Source: Thiothrix lacustris DSM 21227 | GTDB lineage: Bacteria > Pseudomonadota > Gammaproteobacteria > Thiotrichales > Thiotrichaceae | Assembly (NCBI RefSeq): GCF_000621325.1 | Contig: NZ_JHYQ01000028.1 | Coordinates: 1 to 64,000 of the forward strand | Length of the DNA stretch: 64,000 nucleotides | Direction: 5' to 3' | Shown here: one piece after another, positions 45,152-54,671 of the stretch | Numbering within the stretch: position 1 is the stretch's first letter | How the letters are laid out: each line of letters starts with the position of its first letter | Notes under the pieces: generated by a model | The model's database searches: none | Told to the model about the DNA's origin: nothing | What the model saw: the letters and a program-made list of their open reading frames with translations, nothing else | Made by a program: the position numbers and the translations under genes

Positions 45152-45691
45152 ATGTATCAATTAGTCGGTATCTTTATGCTTGGCATACTTACGGGATGGA
45201 TGGCAGAGTGGATATTTGTTCGCCTATTTGTCCCCAATCCCAAGAAAAAGCTCGAAGCAGCTTTACAAGCTAGTCGCAGAGAAAATGAGCAATTGCAGAA
45301 ACAGAATGATGCACTACAAACGGCTCACAATATAAGCCAAAAAACTCATGCAACAGCACCTGAAAAAACACTGGTGCAGCCATCTGAAGCTCTGGTAGTG
45401 GTTGAACCCACACCGACAGCAATAACCGTTAGCAAGCAGGTACAAGAAGAGGATGATTTGACAAAATTGAGTGGTATTGGCCCAAAATTAGAAGAAGCGA
45501 TGAAATTAGCAGGCATAAACAGTTATGCCCAATTAGCTAAATTGAGTGTGGAAGATCTGAATGCAAGTTTAGCGTCTAGTGGGATTCGTTACAGTAAAGC
45601 AGCAGCAGAAAGTTGGGCTACTCAGGCTAAATTAGCCAAAGAGAATGATTGGGATGGTTTAAAAACTTATCAGTCTGCTTTAAAAGGTTAA
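45152..45691 (+). CDS. Membrane-anchored coiled-coil protein with helix-hairpin-helix domain
   Basis: A 179-residue protein. One N-terminal membrane segment (VGIFMLGILTGWMAEWIFVRL) is followed by a short coiled coil (about 33-60) and a Thr/Pro/Val-rich linker. The C-terminal domain, DDLTKLSGIGPKLEEAMKLAGINSYAQLAKLS, is helix-hairpin-helix with a conserved GIGPKLE turn, the type found at the end of NuoE-like and DUF4332 proteins. It may bind DNA or protein at the membrane; no function is known. GGAG precedes the start and a terminator follows. Confidence 0.82.
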   Translation: MYQLVGIFMLGILTGWMAEWIFVRLFVPNPKKKLEAALQASRRENEQLQKQNDALQTAHNISQKTHATAPEKTLVQPSEALVVVEPTPTAITVSKQVQEEDDLTKLSGIGPKLEEAMKLAGINSYAQLAKLSVEDLNASLASSGIRYSKAAAESWATQAKLAKENDWDGLKTYQSALKG

Positions 45692-45697
45692 ATATAT

Positions 45698-45728
45698 AAA
45701 GGGGGCAGTTTTTCTAACTCCCCCCTTT
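45698..45728 (+). terminator. Terminator between the HHH gene and fis
   Basis: An 8-bp stem (aaaggggg / cccccttt) encloses a 14-15 base T-rich loop just after the stop codon. It lies between convergent genes and could serve both. Confidence 0.75.
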
Positions 45729-45745
45729 ATGTCATCATATCTTAA

Positions 45746-46009
45746 TTAGAGCAGATTATGACGTTTCAGCTTAGTACGCAGTGTTGCACGGTTAATCCCC
45801 ATGCATTGAGCTGCTTTTGATTGATTACTGTGAGTGTAACGCATCATGATTTCTAACATTGGGCGTTCCACTTCATCTAGTACAAGACGATAAATGTTTG
45901 ATGCCTCATGCTCGCCTAAGGTATCCAGATAATCTTGTAAAGTACGAGAGACCGTTTCAGACAATGAAGAGTCCAGACCGGTACGAGAAGATGTATTCGT
46001 CATATTCAT
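45746..46009 (-). CDS. fis: DNA-binding protein Fis
   Basis: An 87-residue nucleoid protein. The C-terminal helix-turn-helix NQSKAAQCMGINRATLRTKLKRHNLL and the preceding helix LVLDEVERPMLEIMMRYT match Fis closely. It bends DNA, activates rRNA and other promoters and assists recombination. In many Gammaproteobacteria fis follows dusB; here the overlapping upstream ORF is a short unrecognised one. Confidence 0.95.
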   Translation of the reverse strand: MNMTNTSSRTGLDSSLSETVSRTLQDYLDTLGEHEASNIYRLVLDEVERPMLEIMMRYTHSNQSKAAQCMGINRATLRTKLKRHNLL

Positions 46010-46188
46010 GCAACCTTTTTAATATTTGTTGATGCGATTCTACACAATGTATCATTAACCGCAGCCAACTGTTTTTCAGGAGTCGTGATCGCAAAAATCC
46101 TTTTTATCAAATTTTTCTCAGAAGGTGATTCGATCCAGATATCACCCGATATGCTTCCGTGCATTACGGATACTTGGATCCGCTCCAT
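46006..46188 (-). CDS. Small ORF overlapping fis
   Basis: A 60-codon open frame whose end overlaps the fis start by four bases (ATGA). The product (MERIQVSVMHGSISGDIWIE) is not recognisable and has no clear ribosome site. The coupling to fis is the only argument for it. It could be a leader peptide controlling fis translation, or chance. Confidence 0.35.
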   Translation of the reverse strand: MERIQVSVMHGSISGDIWIESPSEKNLIKRIFAITTPEKQLAAVNDTLCRIASTNIKKVA

Positions 46189-46492
46189 AGAAGTCGTGAA
46201 TAACCTTGTCTGATCTAAAACGACTCAGCAACGTTCATAGACATCATTCTGTACAAAAAGTTTTCTAAAAGAGAAAATCTTTTTAGCAGAATATCTTTGA
46301 CCACCCCAAGCTGCTCGACCAAGCACGGTTATCGGCATACCTTCAGTTAAAGATTGGCACAAGGAAAGTTCTTATGCCAAATAACCAAACGCATATCCTG
46401 AATAAAAGAATACCACAGAGTGAAATATACCCAGTATGTCGGTTCGATAAACGGTAGTTTATCTTCGATGTGATGCAATAAAATGACTGCAA
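46189..46492. other. Intergenic stretch between fis and dsbB
   Basis: About 300 AT-rich bases between genes on the same strand. I see no gene, RNA, repeat or convincing terminator. It should hold the fis promoter region. Confidence 0.5.
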
Positions 46493-47026
46493 TTAACGCA
46501 TTGAAAAAGTACCTACATGGTTGTTGCCTCGCCTAAAAAACAACCATATCAAGTAAAAAGCCAGCAATATAAACAGTGGAGACGTTAATTGCGGTAAACT
46601 TAGACCAAATATTGACCAGCTCACTTCAGTACAACTAGCACCACTACGTAATAATATCTCAGTCACAGAACCTTGCGGCAAATAAGTAATAAAACTATCC
46701 AACCAAACTTCAAGACCTGGGCCGCAAGAAGCCGCTTCCTCAGGTGGCAAACTTAACAACCAAACCTGACGAATGGCAATCCCCGCACTGAACAATCCAC
46801 CGCAAACCAGCAACAGACCATATGCCTTATCTCCCCATCCTGATGGGTTATGCAAGAACGCCAACACTGCCACCAACCCAATCGCCATCAAAGCTAATCG
46901 CTGTAGCACACATAGCGGGCAGGGCTCCAAGCCAACCACCAGCTGAAAGAACAGTGCTGCTCCCAATAACATCAAACAAAAAATAAACACAAATAAGTAG
47001 TGGGGACGCTTATTCACAGGATCCAT
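46493..47026 (-). CDS. dsbB: Disulfide bond formation protein DsbB
   Basis: DsbB reoxidises DsbA and passes electrons to quinones. The 177-residue protein has four membrane helices. The first periplasmic loop holds the CPLC pair (LEPCPLCVLQR, with the Arg that contacts ubiquinone). The second loop holds the other pair, in AASCGPG and GASCTEVSW. The typical gamma layout is complete. It is a single gene, 48 bases downstream of the antiporter gene on the same strand. Confidence 0.95.
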   Translation of the reverse strand: MDPVNKRPHYLFVFIFCLMLLGAALFFQLVVGLEPCPLCVLQRLALMAIGLVAVLAFLHNPSGWGDKAYGLLLVCGGLFSAGIAIRQVWLLSLPPEEAASCGPGLEVWLDSFITYLPQGSVTEILLRSGASCTEVSWSIFGLSLPQLTSPLFILLAFYLIWLFFRRGNNHVGTFSMR

Positions 47027-47074
47027 TCTCCCTCAAAAAAATCAGTAACAACATTATTCTTCATTGGGCGGCAC

Positions 47075-49117
47075 TTATCCATTACCATCCTGTATAGTGG
47101 TGGCAGCAGTAACGCTATTCTTTGCAGTTTTGCCACCTGATTTCAGCACAATCTCTACTTCCCGGAAACAGTCTGCCTTACCGCCCTCCAGTACCAGCAC
47201 ATCACCACTTTGTAACAAAATATCGGGCGAAGGTTGTTCCCCCCGAATCTCACCTCGACGTAGTGCCTTGATATTCACAGCAAAGCGCTCCAATTTCAGC
47301 TCAGCAATACGCTTACCGACACTAAAGTCATGTTCCTGCAAAGTAAACGTATGCAAAAATGCTGCCTTATTACCTTGCTGAGGCTTATCCTGATCACCGT
47401 GGTAATAGCTATGTAAAGAACGGTAACTATCACTACGAATCTTTTCAGTCATCTGAAACACTTCATCCGGGCTAAATCCCAATTGCTCAAAAATGCGCTG
47501 AGTAATCATCAAAGTCGCCTCCAGTGTTTCAGGAAGCACACTCGTTGCCCCACAACGTTCCAATGCCTCTAAGTGACGCTCGTCACGGGTACGTACTAAC
47601 ACCGGAATGTCGACCCGTTTCAAACGAATAGCCTCGATAATACGTTTAGCAACCTCAATATCCACCACAGTAATCACCACCATTCTGGCGCGAAGCAAAC
47701 CTGCCGCAATCAGAATTTCAGGGCGTGTAGCATCTGCGTAATGCACTGGGTCACCGGCTTCCCAGGTCTTTTCCACGATACTAGGATCAAGATCAAGCGC
47801 AAGATAAGGAACGCCTTGCTCCTTTAAGAAATGGGCAATATTTTGTCCCATACGCCGATAGCCACACAAAATAACATGATCACTCACTTCATTGACGGCC
47901 ACGCTGACTTCAGCCGCATCCTTAAACTGTTGATGCGTATAAGTATCCGCCAACAATATCGTGGTGATCTTCTCGTTGTAACGGATAATCAACGGTGAAA
48001 TAGCCATACTAATAACAATAGCCGCCAAGGTTGTCTGAGCCTCACCATTGGACATCACGTTATTATTTAACGCCAATGCTAGCAATGCGAATCCGAACTC
48101 TCCTCCCTGCCCTAGCACCAAACCAGTCCGCAAGGATGAGCCATTACTGTCAGAGAACAATCGTGTCAACAAACCTATCAACAAGCCTTTGCCTACCGTC
48201 AGACCTAATACCAGCAGCAACACGGGCAGCCATAAGGAAGACAAGATCTCAATGTCTAACTTAGTCCCGACGGTGATAAAGAAAAGCCCCATTAAAATAT
48301 CCCGAAACGGGCGTATCTCACTCTCGATTTGATGTTTATACTCGGTTTCGCTCAACAACATCCCAGCTAGAAAAGCCCCTAAAGCCAGAGACAAGCCCAA
48401 AGACTGCGTAATCCACGCCGCCGTCAATGCCACCAAGAGCACCGTAATATTGAATAATTCTAGGGATTCTGCGCGAGCGATGTACTGAAACAGTGGCCGC
48501 AACGTATAGTGCCCGACCAGCAATGTCACAAAGAACAGCAAGGCATAAGACGACACTTTGAATAAAAATTCGCTGGTATTACCAATCTCATTGCCACCGC
48601 TGGCCGCCAACAATGGAATAACCACCAAAAAAGGCACTACAGCAATATCCTGAAACAACAAGATACCCAAAGCCGATTGACCATGAGGGGCACGCATTTC
48701 AGCCTGATCATTCAATTGCTTGACGACAATAGCGGTAGAAGACATCGCCATCGCCCCACCCGCCACCAAAGCGCTCTCCCACGATGAACCAAAATAAGAA
48801 AGGATCGCCATGCCCGACAACGTGGAAATCACCACCTGCAACCCACCCAAACCAATAATGGTATTGCGCATGGCCATGAACTGCTTCAGCGAAAACTCCA
48901 GCCCAATCGCAAAGAGCAAGAAGACCATGCCGACCTCCCCCATAAAGGCTAAGCCCTCACTTTCTGGGATAAATTGCACCCCATTCGTCCCCATCACTGC
49001 CCCGACTAACAAATAGCCAAGGATAGGCGGCAAACGCAAGGTGCGAAAAGCGGCGACAGCACCAACAGACATCACCAACAACAGTAAAATACTGCGCAAT
49101 AGATCGTGTTCTTCCAC
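47075..49117 (-). CDS. CPA2-family monovalent cation:proton antiporter (KefB/YbaL-like)
   Basis: A 680-residue transporter. Residues about 1-390 form some twelve membrane helices of the Na+/H+ exchanger domain. GYLLVGAVMGTNGVQFIPES, FAIGLEFSLKQF and GGAMAMSSTAIVVKQL are typical, as is GLVLGQGGEFGFALL. A TrkA-N (RCK) nucleotide-binding domain at about 415-530 (VILCGYRRMGQNIAHFLKEQG) and a TrkA-C domain at about 590-670 follow. The start is GTG behind GGAAA. It probably exchanges K+ or Na+ for H+ under nucleotide control. No KefF/KefG-type partner is adjacent. Confidence 0.92.
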   Translation of the reverse strand: MEEHDLLRSILLLLVMSVGAVAAFRTLRLPPILGYLLVGAVMGTNGVQFIPESEGLAFMGEVGMVFLLFAIGLEFSLKQFMAMRNTIIGLGGLQVVISTLSGMAILSYFGSSWESALVAGGAMAMSSTAIVVKQLNDQAEMRAPHGQSALGILLFQDIAVVPFLVVIPLLAASGGNEIGNTSEFLFKVSSYALLFFVTLLVGHYTLRPLFQYIARAESLELFNITVLLVALTAAWITQSLGLSLALGAFLAGMLLSETEYKHQIESEIRPFRDILMGLFFITVGTKLDIEILSSLWLPVLLLVLGLTVGKGLLIGLLTRLFSDSNGSSLRTGLVLGQGGEFGFALLALALNNNVMSNGEAQTTLAAIVISMAISPLIIRYNEKITTILLADTYTHQQFKDAAEVSVAVNEVSDHVILCGYRRMGQNIAHFLKEQGVPYLALDLDPSIVEKTWEAGDPVHYADATRPEILIAAGLLRARMVVITVVDIEVAKRIIEAIRLKRVDIPVLVRTRDERHLEALERCGATSVLPETLEATLMITQRIFEQLGFSPDEVFQMTEKIRSDSYRSLHSYYHGDQDKPQQGNKAAFLHTFTLQEHDFSVGKRIAELKLERFAVNIKALRRGEIRGEQPSPDILLQSGDVLVLEGGKADCFREVEIVLKSGGKTAKNSVTAATTIQDGNG

Positions 49118-49224
49118 GTAATTTCCTACAATTTACTTAAGTTGTTTTAACTAAGTATACGGCTTTCTGCCCCTACACACACGGTAAGGGTTAAGTTCTT
49201 ACACAGAATTAATGGAAACAAACA

Positions 49225-49659
49225 GTGAAAAAAAATTCATTCTGGTGGCAATGGCTTCTTTACTTGTGGGTAGCCCCCATCACAGCGCTCTGCCTACCTT
49301 TGGCTTTGCTGGCAAAATTGACGGGGGGAGGCTACAACCTGCATACAGGTGTTCTCGAAATCTGGGGTGGCTGGGTGGGCAATAGGCTCAATCGTGGCAT
49401 CCCCTTTCTAGGTTCAGTCAATGCCATTACCTTAGGGCATATCGTGGCAGGCATCTCGCCAGAACACTTACGCAACAGCCGTATACATGAACGGGTACAT
49501 GTCGCGCAATTTGAACGCTGGGGATTTCTCTTTCCACTGGTTTACCTGCTGGCTGGTATCAAAGCACGGCAACGCGGCGGTAGTTTATATTGGGATAACC
49601 CTTACGAAATTGAAGCCTACACCAAAGCAGCAGAGGCAAAAGATAATCACTATACTTGA
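49225..49659 (+). CDS. Membrane protein with HExxH metallopeptidase-like motif
   Basis: A 144-residue protein not recognised by name. A hydrophobic N-terminal segment (about 8-32) anchors it. The second half carries HERVH (residues 88-92) followed by AQFERWG, a second hydrophobic helix, and NPYEIEA (125-131). An HExxH helix with a downstream Glu in an NPxExEA context is the layout of gluzincin-type zinc sites. Whether it cleaves proteins is not shown. The start is GTG at 49225 behind a weak GGA site. It lies 21 bases before the ABC transporter gene and may be co-transcribed with it. Confidence 0.7.
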   Translation: MKKNSFWWQWLLYLWVAPITALCLPLALLAKLTGGGYNLHTGVLEIWGGWVGNRLNRGIPFLGSVNAITLGHIVAGISPEHLRNSRIHERVHVAQFERWGFLFPLVYLLAGIKARQRGGSLYWDNPYEIEAYTKAAEAKDNHYT

Positions 49660-49680
49660 ACCATCTGCTAACATCCGCAC

Positions 49681-51435
49681 ATGGATATTATCTTTCGTGA
49701 ATATGGCGCCATTATTCGTCAGAAATGGGGCTGGTTTGTCATCGTTGTGCTGGGCATCTCAGGGGGTGCGGGGCTGGAATTGCTTGTTCCCTTATTTTAC
49801 AAGGAACTTGCCAACGGCTTATCCAAACCGTTTACCCCAAACAGTCACGAGCTATTACTGCAAAACCTCACCTACATTGCCATAACCTATGGGATTATAT
49901 GGCTAAGCTGGCGGGCGCTGGAACTGGGCATGATCATGTTCCAAAGCTGGGGTTTGAACAAACTCGACAAACGCTGCTTCGATGTTCTCGTCAAACAGCG
50001 TCATCACTTTTTTGAGAATAATTTCGCTGGCAGCTTAGTCAAACAGGCCAATCGTTTCATCAAAGCGTTTGAAACCATTATCGATTGGCTGATTTTCCAG
50101 TGCTATGGCAACTTGCTACAAATCAGCATCGCCTTTGTGATTTTTTACCAGCAGCAACCTCGCTTTGCGCTGTACTTCCTTATCTGGGTGGCTATTTTTC
50201 TAGGCTGGAGCGGTGGCTATCTGGTGTGGAAACTAAAATTCGACCTGCGAGTGGCGGAAATGGACTCCAAACTCGGCGGCGCGTATGCCGATGGCATCAG
50301 TAATATTGCCATCGTCAAAAGTTTCGCGCTGGAACAACAAGAACGCACCAATATCAGCAATTTGGCAGATGAATCTTACCGCAAGCGCAATGTGGCTTGG
50401 CTACTCACCTTCGTATCCTTTGCCGTACAAGGCTTGTTGGTCTTCAGTATTGAACTACTGCTGCTGTATTGGATGATTGGTGAATGGAAAAATGGCGCCT
50501 TCGAGATTGGCGAATTTGTACTATTCCAAACCGTATTGCTGATCCTGATCCGACACTTGTGGGATTTCGGAATGAATTTCAGGCGTTTTTTCAGTGTACT
50601 GGCCGATGCGCGGGAAATGGCAGAAGTCTTCCGTCAAACGGATCTGGAAGAAGAACACGCAGGTCAAATGCATACGATTACTCACGGTGATATCCGTTTC
50701 GAGCACCTTGGGTTTGCCTATGCTTCGACAGAGACTAGCCATCAGGGGATGGGATTATTTGAGAATTTCAATTTACACATCAAGGCGGGGGAAAAAGTTG
50801 CGCTAGTAGGGCATTCTGGGTCGGGTAAAACCTCACTGACAAAATTGCTTTTCCGCTTTGTTGAGCCACAGCAAGGCAAAATCCTCTTCGATGGCATAGA
50901 TGCGCTGGATTTCAAGCTCGCGTCTTTACGGCAACAGCTTTCTCTGGTTCCACAACAGCCTGACCTATTTCACCGCAGTATCCGTGACAATATCGCGCTG
51001 GGCAGACAGGTTGATGACCAACAACTGCGTGATGTAGCATATAAAGCACGGGCGCTGGATTTCATCGAAAAATTACCGCAAGGCTTCGACACCATGGTAG
51101 GGGAACGCGGCGTAAAACTCTCAGGCGGTGAAAAACAACGCATAGCCATTGCACGCGCCTTCCTCGACCATGCGCCGATCGTGGTACTCGATGAAGCCAC
51201 CAGTGCGCTAGATTCCCTCACCGAGCAACAAATTCAGGTAGCCATTTTCGAGCTCATTGAGCACAAAACCGCGATAGTGATTGCGCACCGCCTCGCCACC
51301 ATCCTACGTATGGACAGGATCATCGTACTCGAAAATGGGCAAATCATTGAGCAAGGAACACACAACGAATTGCTAGCGTTACGCGGCAAATATTACGACA
51401 TGTGGCAACACCAAAGCGGCGAATTTTTGCAGTAA
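49681..51435 (+). CDS. ABC exporter, fused permease and ATPase
   Basis: A 584-residue type IV ABC half-transporter. Residues about 1-320 hold six membrane helices. The ATPase domain has Walker A GHSGSGKTSLTK (about 378), Q-loop LVPQQPDLFHRS, signature LSGGEKQRIAIARAFL, and Walker B PIVVLDEATSALDSL with H-loop IAHRLATI. It works as a dimer; the substrate (lipid, peptide or drug) cannot be told. It follows the HExxH protein gene after 21 bases and converges on the histidine kinase. Confidence 0.92.
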   Translation: MDIIFREYGAIIRQKWGWFVIVVLGISGGAGLELLVPLFYKELANGLSKPFTPNSHELLLQNLTYIAITYGIIWLSWRALELGMIMFQSWGLNKLDKRCFDVLVKQRHHFFENNFAGSLVKQANRFIKAFETIIDWLIFQCYGNLLQISIAFVIFYQQQPRFALYFLIWVAIFLGWSGGYLVWKLKFDLRVAEMDSKLGGAYADGISNIAIVKSFALEQQERTNISNLADESYRKRNVAWLLTFVSFAVQGLLVFSIELLLLYWMIGEWKNGAFEIGEFVLFQTVLLILIRHLWDFGMNFRRFFSVLADAREMAEVFRQTDLEEEHAGQMHTITHGDIRFEHLGFAYASTETSHQGMGLFENFNLHIKAGEKVALVGHSGSGKTSLTKLLFRFVEPQQGKILFDGIDALDFKLASLRQQLSLVPQQPDLFHRSIRDNIALGRQVDDQQLRDVAYKARALDFIEKLPQGFDTMVGERGVKLSGGEKQRIAIARAFLDHAPIVVLDEATSALDSLTEQQIQVAIFELIEHKTAIVIAHRLATILRMDRIIVLENGQIIEQGTHNELLALRGKYYDMWQHQSGEFLQ

Positions 51436-51449
51436 ACGTCTAACAACTA

Positions 51450-54332
51450 TCATGCCTCAACGGTTTGACGATGCGCCACCTTCAACCATTTTTGCAACTT
51501 GCTCTCTAGCTCATCCACGCGAACTGGTTTAGATAAGTAATCACTCATGCCCGCTTCATAACACTTTTCGTCGTCACCTTTCATGGTATGTGCTGTCAGC
51601 GCGACAATAGGTAACACCTGATAACGCTCATCTTCCAGTTGACGAATCTTGCGGGTTGCCTCATAACCGTCCATAACTGGCATCTGGCAATCCATCAATA
51701 CCAGATCATAGGTTTGCTGTTGCACCGCTTTGAGAGCTTCCTCACCATTGATAGCACAATCAACATAGGTATAACCCAGTTTTTTCAACAGAGCTAATGC
51801 CACTTTCTGATTCACGACATGATCTTCTGTCAGCAAAATACGAACACCTCCCTTTGACTGAATAGAAGGTGAAGGTGATAAATTCACGTGAGGCTCTGGA
51901 GTTGCCTCAGGGTTCAGTGGATTAACCGGTACGTGCTGACGGCTCAAATATTTCCGAATAACCGAATGTTTAATAGGCTTACTTAATAGTTTGACATTCT
52001 GATCCAAACGCATTGCTTCTAATAAAGCAGTGTGTTTGGCACTGCCATAAATAATCAGAGATGCACTCGTATATTCACGCACGGTTTTAATAACTGGAAT
52101 AATACTTAATGGATGATCTGGCTTATAGTAGAACATATCAGCATCTAACATGATGACATCGTAATGACTATTTCTCTCCAATGTTAGTAGCAAATTATTG
52201 AGTGTATCAACCGTTACCGGCTCCATACCCCACTGTTTAATCTGCTTATCATAATACGCATTCAACAATGGTTTAGCCCCTAACATCAATACAGATGTAA
52301 TATTTGATAACAAGTTAAGTGTTTGCTGCCCTGTAGCAACTTCCACCTTAATCGTCACCCAGAAACTCGAGCCAGTCCCAATTTTACTTAATAAACCAAT
52401 ATCCCCATCCATCAACTGAGCTAATTGCTTGCAAATGGCCAAACCTAAACCAGTACCCCCGTATTGACGAGTAACAGAACCATCCACCTGTGAAAATGCC
52501 GAAAATAATTTTCCTTGTGCTTCGTCAGGAATACCACAACCCGTATCAAGTACCTCAAAGCGCAAGCCTTGTTTATCACCCTCTTGTTTCCAAAGATCAC
52601 CTTGCACACTGATAATGAGGATGACATAACCCCTATCCGTAAATTTAATTGCATTGTTCATCAGATTGATCAGAATCTGACGTAATCGAATCGAATCACT
52701 AACAATAGCAAAAGGCACATCCTTTTCAATGAAGAAGGCCAACTCGATCCCTTTGGCGTGGGCATTTTCCGCCAATAAATCCAGTACACCTTCAATCACT
52801 GGTAACAACTCAAAACGACTATTACTGATTGATAACTTACCTGCTTCAATTTTTGAAAAATCTAGAATATCATTAATAATACGCAACAGCGATTCAGAAC
52901 TTTGCTGTACCGTGAGGACTTGCTCACGCTGTTCGCGACTCAACTGACTATCCAACAACAATCCCGTCATACCAATCACCCCATTCATAGGCGTGCGAAT
53001 TTCATGACTCATATTGGCAAGAAATTCAGATTTAAGACGAGCAGACTCCAACGCAGCATCTCGCGCTGCGGCTAATTCTTTCTGGGCAACAATACGATGG
53101 CTAATATCACGAATAATCCCAGTAAATACCACACTATCACCAAAGCGGGCTTCACTTACCGACAAGTCAATGGGAAGTTCAGCACCACCTTTACGCCGTG
53201 CCATTAATTGACGAGGTTTGCCAATAATATGGGGTTCATTTGTCTGTAAATAACGCTGTAGATAGCCATCGTGATTGGCATGATGCTCAGCCTGCATCAA
53301 TATATTGACGTTTTCCCCTAACAACTCCGCTTGCGTATACCCTAGCACTGAGTAAACGGATTCATTAGCTTCAATGATAATGCCTTCAGCGTTAATCACT
53401 ATAATCGCATCTAATACAGAGTCCACAATCGTACGACTTTTGATCTGACTAATATTGAGTTCCTCGGCCAACTTTTCGCGCTCCTCGATCCCCAACATAA
53501 GTTTTCGATTAGCGACGCGTGCAGACTCAGCGGAAGCCCGTGATGCTTTTAAAGAAGCACGTAAACCTCGTAATGCCAATACCAGCACGAACAGCATAGA
53601 AATGCCCAAACCAAATAGCATCATGAATGACTCCATCAGTGCTGCTTTAGTAGCCTTTTCAAAACCACTGATAGGGCGGCTTACCTCTAAAACACCACGG
53701 ACATCGCCTACTTTCCAATCTGCTTTAGGTGTACCCGGATAAGTATTGTGGCAATTGACACAACTTTCACCTAAACGATCAGCACGAGCATAACGTAACA
53801 CTTGTGCACCATCCTCACCTTCAAAACGCCAAACTGCTTTTTCAGGATTTTTTCGCAACTCCTGAAGCGCCCAACGCTCAAAATCATCCTTAGCCCCCCC
53901 ATCCTTACCCTCACGCCATGGGAACGGATAATCGCTGTAAAAACGCACCTTATAGTTACTATCTTTGCTATCCGTGAGAAATTTAGAAAAATCAATCATC
54001 ATCGTCGCTGGAAGCGGCACTGCATTATCACTAGATAAGTAATCATGTGTAACAGATAGACCACCTTTCTTAACACGCGGTACAAACTGCTCGGAGTAAA
54101 AAGTGCGAAAACGCGCTACGGACGATGTAAATTGACTCGCCTCATAAACTGCAATTTCTTCATTGACTGAACGGCTTGTCTGATAGCTAAGCCAAAATAC
54201 TAAAGTTGAGCCAATAACCAATAGAAACGTTAAGATATAGACGATATAGCGAGTGACGAAGGCGTCACCTTGATAGAGATTTGTGCTTTCTGTTCTCATA
54301 GCATCTTTTTGTATATTTATTGATGAACCCAT
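51450..54332 (-). CDS. Hybrid histidine kinase with heme c-type periplasmic sensor domain
   Basis: A 960-residue membrane sensor kinase. Two membrane segments (about 28-50 and 235-260) bracket a periplasmic DUF3365/Tll0287-like domain with a CVNCH heme c motif (about residue 200), so it may sense redox state or a gas. A PAS domain follows (about 300-410; IIEANESVYSVLGYTQAELLG). HisKA has FLANMSHEIRTPMNGVIGM, the ATPase domain has DTGCGIPDEAQG and GGTGLGLAICKQL. A degenerate receiver comes next, and the terminal receiver has MDCQMPVMDGYEATRKIR with the phospho-Asp. A second start at 54299 is possible. No response regulator is adjacent. Confidence 0.92.
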   Translation of the reverse strand: MGSSINIQKDAMRTESTNLYQGDAFVTRYIVYILTFLLVIGSTLVFWLSYQTSRSVNEEIAVYEASQFTSSVARFRTFYSEQFVPRVKKGGLSVTHDYLSSDNAVPLPATMMIDFSKFLTDSKDSNYKVRFYSDYPFPWREGKDGGAKDDFERWALQELRKNPEKAVWRFEGEDGAQVLRYARADRLGESCVNCHNTYPGTPKADWKVGDVRGVLEVSRPISGFEKATKAALMESFMMLFGLGISMLFVLVLALRGLRASLKASRASAESARVANRKLMLGIEEREKLAEELNISQIKSRTIVDSVLDAIIVINAEGIIIEANESVYSVLGYTQAELLGENVNILMQAEHHANHDGYLQRYLQTNEPHIIGKPRQLMARRKGGAELPIDLSVSEARFGDSVVFTGIIRDISHRIVAQKELAAARDAALESARLKSEFLANMSHEIRTPMNGVIGMTGLLLDSQLSREQREQVLTVQQSSESLLRIINDILDFSKIEAGKLSISNSRFELLPVIEGVLDLLAENAHAKGIELAFFIEKDVPFAIVSDSIRLRQILINLMNNAIKFTDRGYVILIISVQGDLWKQEGDKQGLRFEVLDTGCGIPDEAQGKLFSAFSQVDGSVTRQYGGTGLGLAICKQLAQLMDGDIGLLSKIGTGSSFWVTIKVEVATGQQTLNLLSNITSVLMLGAKPLLNAYYDKQIKQWGMEPVTVDTLNNLLLTLERNSHYDVIMLDADMFYYKPDHPLSIIPVIKTVREYTSASLIIYGSAKHTALLEAMRLDQNVKLLSKPIKHSVIRKYLSRQHVPVNPLNPEATPEPHVNLSPSPSIQSKGGVRILLTEDHVVNQKVALALLKKLGYTYVDCAINGEEALKAVQQQTYDLVLMDCQMPVMDGYEATRKIRQLEDERYQVLPIVALTAHTMKGDDEKCYEAGMSDYLSKPVRVDELESKLQKWLKVAHRQTVEA

Positions 54333-54397
54333 AAGCCAAGCATATTAGCAACGTTCAACCAAAATAGACAGACAGACGAGAGTAAAAAATAAAAGAT

Positions 54398-54429
54398 AAA
54401 AAAAAGGGCTGACACATGGTCAACCCTTT
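54398..54429 (-). terminator. Terminator of the tRNA-Arg transcript
   Basis: On the minus strand a 10-bp stem (aagggttgac / gtcagccctt, one G-U pair) is followed by eight T residues, seven bases beyond the tRNA. It separates the tRNA from the histidine kinase gene. Confidence 0.9.
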
Positions 54430-54435
54430 GATATA

Positions 54436-54512
54436 TGGCGCATCCGGAAGGATTCGAACCTCCGACCACCTGGTTCGTAGCCAGGTACTCTATCCAACTG
54501 AGCTACGGATGC
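54436..54512 (-). tRNA. tRNA-Arg (anticodon ACG)
   Basis: A 77-nt cloverleaf with acceptor stem GCATCCG/CGGATGC, D-loop AGCTCAGTTGGATAGAGT, anticodon arm CCTGG-CTACGAA-CCAGG, T-loop GGTTCGAATCC and an encoded CCA end. The ACG anticodon becomes ICG after deamination and reads CGU, CGC and CGA. It has its own promoter and terminator. Confidence 0.98.
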
Positions 54513-54529
54513 GCTGTAGCGAGGTGCAC

Positions 54530-54558
54530 ATTATGCTAATTTGGTTATAACTCGTCAA
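54530..54558 (-). promoter_or_regulatory. Promoter of tRNA-Arg
   Basis: On the minus strand, TTGACG and CATAAT are separated by 17 bases, and the -10 hexamer ends 17 bases before the tRNA. Confidence 0.8.
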
Positions 54559-54671
54559 GAAAAATTTCAATTTTTTTTCACATTCACGCAAATTAACCTT
54601 TAGCCTATTTACACAATGCCCAAGCAACAGTTTGTGGTAAAATTTGGTTGCACTGCAACATAAATGAGTAA

